Assembly (NCBI RefSeq): GCF_003473485.1 | Contig: NC_053045.1 | Location: 61,112,494 to 61,176,493, forward strand | Origin: Medicago truncatula | Lineage: Eukaryota; Streptophyta; Magnoliopsida; Fabales; Fabaceae | DNA: 64,000 nt | Direction of reading: 5' to 3' | Shown: one piece after another, positions 58,760 through 64,000 of the stretch | Layout: every line of letters begins with the position of its first letter | How positions within the stretch are numbered: position 1 is the stretch's first letter | Notes under the pieces: generated by a model | The model's input: only the letters and a program-made list of their open reading frames with translations | Told to the model about the DNA's origin: nothing | Database searches by the model: none | Program-made: the position numbers and the translations under genes

Positions 58760-61522
58760 TCAATATTCACCAGCATCAACATCTTCTACCTCTCCTTCAG
58801 TAATGTCAAATGTCACCATAAGAGTCAGAAAAACAACAACTGCAACCAACTGTGCTGCCACAAAATATTTACCCTTCCTTTTAAGGGTTTTCTCCTCCTT
58901 TGTTTTCTCCCTTTTGGGTATGCTCTTAGACTTTGGTCCTAATGAAAAAAATTGATGAATTAAACTTCATGAATAGGGAGGTATATCCTAGTAATACAAT
59001 ATTTTTTAACCCAAAAAGCTAAATAAATACAAGCATATCAAAAAGGAAACAACTTCACTGTTAATTTTAGTGTTGTAACAAGAAATTTAAATACTTTTGT
59101 ATATTTGAATTGATAAAATTTCAGATGATTGCATTATCCACTCCACATGAAGAAATTTTGGACGTGTCAAAAAAATTAAAAGGCAATCAATAGTTATGAG
59201 CACTAATAAGCAATTTCTAGTTTTATTATAAAAATATGGGCACAAATCTAAGTTAAAATTACCTTACACGTTTTTTGCAGAATAAAATAAACTACTGATT
59301 TAGTTTTAGGCAATAATGTGTACATGGTGATTGATGACAATTTTGAAGTTTCAATTGAAAATAAACACTTGCACAATTAAATCTTTAAAAAAAAATAGGG
59401 AATAAAGAAATTATTATTAATTATAGTGGCACTAATGGTCATTTTACTCCCCAAGGGAATTTGAACTTTGTCCCTTGAGGTTATAAGGTCAAACTCTTAT
59501 CACTGAGCTGCACATCATGGACTTGTACAATTATGTCCTTATTCACCAACAAAATAGATATCTAAATTAAAAATAACTTTGAAAATGAGAATAGTTAATT
59601 CGCTATTATTAAAAGAAACAAGATTTAGCATACAAAATCATGGACATATCTTACTCTGAGTAGATTGACTTCTGGAACCAGATGGAGCAGAGGGGGGAGA
59701 TGTGCCAGCATCTTTAAGTTCAGTCTTACATTTGTGCACATATCTAACTAAATTATCATGTTCCGAAAATTTGATCCGCAGCGTTGAAGATTCCTAATGT
59801 GTACATAATAGAAGCAATCAGAGTTAGAGTTTTCTCAATCTAAGTCTTGACTGATTATACTTTGTAGCCAGTATTACTATTTTTTGATTAAGAATGGAAC
59901 TTCTAAAGATAAACCTCGGTTGTTTCAGAATAATCTTATTCTTACTTAACTATCATTTATTCAATGAAAAAATTTGGCAGCCAATCAAATGTTAGAAACA
60001 GATTTCCTATACACATATTCTCTAAAAGGATTCCTATCATAATCCCTTTTCTTTCAGCATCCCTCATTCACCAAACTATTGGCTAAAGTCTCTCACCCAA
60101 TAAAGCGCTATGGAAAACATTTATTCACATTCTGAGCATCTGACCAATTTCTATATAGTTCCCAGAGTGTATAACACAATAATGTAATCGTAAACCACTT
60201 AAGTCAAACTTTAGTTTATCGGTAGGTGTAGCTCAAGCAGCATTAGTCAATGTGAATCCACAACTACCTTAAAACAAACATTAGAAACACAGTTGTTTGA
60301 TATTTGACAACAACACTTACTGGTAAAGCTTGAAGAGCAACAAGTCCATGGGCAAGAAAAATTGCATCCAAACTTGATGGCCTGCATAAACCAAATAAAA
60401 GAATTTGAATGCATCATCGCGATGTCAAAGTCAATATTTGCTCTAAAAAATGAAAACGACACCAAAGTATTGCCAACATATGAACATAATGCGATAACAA
60501 AGTTCTACTCCAGAAGATTCACCTGCTCTCATCAAATAGGTAGTTCTTTTCGCCTAACAATTTAGATAGAGCACCATAAGCAGAGTTTGCCCTCTCATAA
60601 ATCTGTTCATCACTAAAAGTCATACATAAATAAAATATTTAAACTATAAGCTATTGGATTTAATTCGTTTACACAGTTAGTGTAAAGATGATTTACACTT
60701 TCAATCAATTATAACCGTTACCATTACAAACATTTGACTTTATTCTTAAACTACTTTTAAAACCATTCATTTGATTGGTTGAGATTCGCTAACGGTGTAA
60801 AACAAACTTTTACACCGGTTTATACAAATGACTAAACTCTAAACTATTACTCACCAAGAGAATATATAATGAAATTAGAGTAATTAAGGTAGTTAGAAGA
60901 AAAAGTGAAAAACTGACCTCTTCTTTCTTGACTACAGCATTGTCATCAGTAATCCCATGCTTCAGTTTCACCCAACGCACTTTATGCGAATAGAGAATCT
61001 TCCCTAAGGGCCAAGGAAGATCAGAATAATAGATACTATTAGCAGAAGAACCATCAGATCCAACCCAAAGTTCATATGTAAGTGCATCATGAAGCCAAGT
61101 TGTGAGAATTGCTTTGATTGATATCCAATCAGGAAGTGAAGAAACTTCACTATCTAAATCAACAACACCAACATCTTTCTTCAAACACTCAATTATCCCT
61201 TCAATCTCATTATTATATGCCACATAATCATCACCAACCTCAATGTAAGGAATTTTATCTAAACAAAACAGAACAAAAACACAAACATTACCCATTAACA
61301 GAAAAGATAAAAAAATGAAACTTTATGAATCTTAAAGAGAAAATAAGAGAAAAAGGGATAATGGGATGTTGTATTACCGGAATGTGGGTGATTAACGTGG
61401 AAATCTAATTGGAAGGGAATTTGAGAGAAATTGAGATAGATGAGAGAAGAGAGACATTGAGGGCAACCAGTTGGAAGACCAAAACAGGGTTTCCTGACAA
61501 CTAGAGTGTAAACTTCAGCCAT
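58760..61522 (-). CDS. metaxin, mitochondrial outer-membrane import protein, six exons
   Basis: Exons 61522-61378, 61258-60918, 60602-60523, 60381-60321, 59793-59655 and 58938-58760 have GT-AG borders and join to 945 nt, 314 residues, close to Arabidopsis metaxin. The protein sits on the mitochondrial outer membrane and helps import or sort proteins, with links to the TOM/SAM machinery. The GST-like N-terminal part reads YTLVVRKPCFGLPTGCPQCL and IPYIEVGDDYVAYNNEIEGI; a helical domain has LTTWLHDALTYELWVGSDGS and SSLDAIFLAHGLVALQALP. A Lys-rich stretch and one C-terminal membrane segment (YFVAAQLVAVVVFLTLMVTF, about 280-299) anchor it, ending in an acidic tail. An in-frame Met 6 codons upstream (61540) is an alternative start. 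Exon 3 could use a nearby AG, but only the chosen acceptor keeps the frame. Confidence 0.93.
59440..59520 (-). repeat. tRNA-like SINE fragment in metaxin intron 5
   Basis: On the minus strand, A-box-like CAGCTCAGTGATAAG (59511-59497) and B box GTTCAAATTCC (59466-59456) lie at tRNA spacing, with flanking text that does not form a full cloverleaf. It is probably a SINE head. Confidence 0.45.
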
Positions 61523-61559
61523 GCATGCATCGATCGACAAACAAAGATTGTTGTTGTGT

Positions 61560-62850
61560 TGTGTTGTGTTGTGTTGAAGGAACAGTTTTCCTCGTATAGT
61601 TCGTTAACTAGTTAGGGTTCATGGTACTGTCGTGTTTTGCACTGCATTATAAATGGGCCTAATTTTTTCATTAGCCCAAAGGAAAACAACTATTTCAAAC
61701 AAAGTAGGATTTTACTTTTCGCACCTTCAGAGACTATTTAGAACGAATTTAGATTGACTAAAGTGTAAAGTAAACAAATTAAGGGTTGTTAATTTATTAA
61801 ATATGATGATGTACCTCCGATTATTTAATTTGTTAATCAATAGTTGACATTACTCATTTTATTCTTTGAAGTGAATTGGTCGTTTTAGAGAAGTTACCAT
61901 TGAGACACTATCAGATGTAAACATTCATGTGTAACTCAGGAATATTCAGACATAAATTCTTTTTTTTTTTTTTTAGAGAAATTTACAGACACAGTGTACT
62001 ACTCAAAATTGAGAGAATAAACTGTCAGTTTAATTTGTAAACTATAACTCTTTTTTTAATCGGTCTATAAACTATATAAATATAATAAATAGTTGCTTAA
62101 GTGAAATATCCTATTCATTTTCTAAATGTTTAACCACAGATTATGTTGTTGAATATATTATCAAAAGGATAAATACGTGTGATGAATATCAAAAGGATAA
62201 ACCGAGTTTGAAAACTTATGTAAAGGCGTGCAGAAAGAAGTATCCTCAAAGTAAGGGTTGCGTATTGCACATTTTTTTTTTATCTTAATGTAGTAAGTAC
62301 AATTTTAAATTTTTAACATTTTGCACTCTTTTTTGCGTATTGCTCAACTTCGAGTCACTTCAAATTATGGGGTTGCTTTTTGCACCCGTGTTTTCTAAAA
62401 CCAATTTTTTCTGTAATCCCTTATGTCCCCAGCAACAATCACATGAATTGAAAAGAAAAAAAACCTTTTGAAACATTAAAGCTGAGATTTACATAATTCT
62501 GATTTGTTGGATTAGCAAAATACAATCATCATGTGATATATCATTAAGCTGATAAACCAAATCATAGAATCAGCCACTAGTACCTAATCACAAAAAGAAA
62601 CACGATAACTCCTGAAATTTATAAATCTCAAACCTGACAAGTACAGCAACGGAGACGTCTATAAATATCCAAAAAAAAAAAAACCTACTTGTATTCTTGA
62701 ATTGGACCAAGCATACTATTTAAGTGCACATGTAGGAACCAATTCGATCAAAACTGAGATTTTAGGATCTATATTTAAAAAAACACGTACATACTTCAAA
62801 GACCTAATAATATGCAAAATAAATATGCAACACTCTGAGGCAAAAGCCAA
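61560..62850. other. intergenic between metaxin and BUD23-like gene
   Basis: The left 300 bp hold the metaxin promoter side; a minus-strand TTATAATGC sits near 61650, with TGGGCC-like text (AATGGGCCTAA at about 61652) that may be a site II element. The middle and right hold AT-rich DNA without coding likeness. Confidence 0.4.
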
Positions 62851-62856
62851 ACACTG

Positions 62857-63688
62857 TCAAAAGCGGCCCTTTCGTTTCCGACCTGTGTACTTGGTATCTA
62901 GAGGGACATCGTTTCCTCTTCTTCTCATTTGATCCTTCTTCCTCAGTATCCATTCCTTTCCCTTGCCGCTCTTATTATTCTTTCTCTGCTTCTTAACGGG
63001 TCTATGCCTGTCTGACAAACGTACCTGCAATTTTTTAAACTAAATATAAGCTTGATACAAAAAGGAGGGGTTGCAGCTAAATAAGCAATTTATCATCATA
63101 TTTTGCATTTTCCAAATCTGAAATAAATTTATGGGAATTCAACACCTTGAAATGCAGCTCTCTCTTAACATGGTAAAGACATCTTATCTTAACCACTTAT
63201 AAGAAAAATAATAACTGACATATTAACACATCCATAATTTAAATTATATGCATGTTACAGTAACATTGATTTTTTTCATCAACAATTGAGATTTCTCACT
63301 TTACTATGTAATGTAAATTGCACTCTTTAAAGGAGTCATGTCCAATTTATTAATAGGTAGTGATCTTTAAATAAATCTAACTAATCAAAATAAAAGCATA
63401 ATTTGTAACAAAATGAATAGGTAGAGTGATCTTTGAAGGATGAAATTTAAAGAAACATTCACTGTGCCTATTGGAAAATTCCTGAACCGAATACACAGAT
63501 GTGGTGAGACTTACTGTCTGATTTTCTTCATCTTCACTCTCTTCATCAGATAACTTCTCTTCATCTTCAATTTTACCTTTGGACAAGGATGCTTTCGTTG
63601 ATAGTTGACCACATCCGAGAACAAGAAACTCTTTTCTCTTCTTAGAACTAACATAAGACAATTGTTCTCCAGTAAGTGGAAATCCATG
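62857..63688 (-). CDS. 18S rRNA (guanine-N7)-methyltransferase, BUD23/RID2-type, C-terminal part
   Basis: Two exons are seen: 63688-63515 and 63024-62857, with donor ACA/GTAAGT and acceptor TTGCAG. The protein text SSKKRKEFLVLGCGQLSTKA, SDEESEDEENQTVRLSDRHR, GKEWILRKKDQMRRRGNDVP and DTKYTGRKRKGRF (stop) is the C-terminal tail of the BUD23 family (WBSCR22 in humans, RID2 in Arabidopsis). The enzyme methylates N7 of a guanine in 18S rRNA and works in the nucleolus with TRMT112. The SAM-binding domain is not in the window; the gene should continue beyond 64000. The first residues of the upstream exon (HGFPLTGEQLSYV) differ from the usual GGVVVDYPH-type text, so that exon border may be misread or the copy diverged. 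Intact or pseudogene cannot be told. Confidence 0.75.
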
Positions 63689-63699
63689 CTCAAGAAGGC

Positions 63700-64000
63700 A
63701 ATGCAATGATTATTTTCAAAAGAAAGCAATGCTAAAAACCAAATCGAACAAAACAAAAACACGTAACACTGAACTATCGTAAATTTTCTTTCAAACATGT
63801 TACGTAATCAACAATGCATGACCAGATACATTACACATTAGTGATCTTTATCCCATCTTTCATCTCGGCAGGCGCTAAGATGGTTCACTTTTTCAGGTGA
63901 GAGTGAGGAAGTTAAGATGATTCAGTAAGGCATTTAATATATTTCAACTGGTTCTCACCCATGACTTGATTGATACGGGCACAGTACCAACATAATTAGT
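63700..64000. other. probable intron of the BUD23-like gene
   Basis: I find no likeness to the methyltransferase domain here on the minus strand, so it is probably an intron running off the right edge. Confidence 0.4.

Noticed and set aside
1-64000. CRISPR arrays, phage, toxin-antitoxin or biosynthetic gene clusters
   Set aside because: No spaced direct repeats with unique spacers and no matching genes; the window is plant nuclear DNA.

Overview
The window is AT-rich plant nuclear DNA. Spliced genes, a telo-box promoter, a polycistronic C/D snoRNA cluster, miR169 hairpins and dense small transposons all point to a flowering plant. The SINE family near 15.1 kb and the general repeat flavour suggest a papilionoid legume such as Medicago or a relative; that is inference. 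I found no CRISPR, operon or bacterial feature and no clearly new protein system. The most unusual content is non-coding RNA and layered transposon insertions.

Left part (1-13.4 kb): a miR169-like hairpin (1031-1105, +), an intronless calmodulin-like gene (2507-3106, -), a miR169 hairpin whose mature sequence matches the canonical family form (7862-7950, -), nested Stowaway-type MITEs (9355-9925 around 9424-9718), and a long-armed Mutator-like foldback element with a 10-bp target duplication (11486-12711).

Middle left (13.4-27.2 kb): a decayed importin-alpha gene (13396-18532, -) whose last coding exon is split by an 838-bp insertion flanked by a 7-bp duplication. Next is an intact nine-exon Zn/Cd P1B-type ATPase of the HMA2/HMA4 type (19266-26876, -). 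Its exons join to 3102 nt in one frame (1033 residues) with a long His/Cys-rich tail.

Centre (27-48 kb): mostly transposon debris. It holds LINE remnants (28.9-29.9, 33.2-33.4 and 46.9-48.2 kb), LTR-like fossils (30960-32366), tRNA-derived SINEs, a broken Ty1/copia-type element (39595-42886) carrying an inserted repeat, and a non-autonomous hAT (42940-43465).

Right part (48.6-64 kb): four C/D-box snoRNA genes on the minus strand (48606-49206): two U14 copies, one with a guide for 25S rRNA and one with a guide for 18S rRNA, with a TATA/telo-box leader upstream. Then an intact DUF630/DUF632 (NRG2-like) gene (53955-57151, +; 738 residues), an intact metaxin gene (58760-61522, -; 314 residues), and the 3' end of a BUD23/RID2-type 18S rRNA methyltransferase gene (62857-63688, -) that probably continues past the right edge. 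The snoRNA cluster and the BUD23-like gene both serve 18S/25S rRNA modification, although nothing shows they are regulated together.
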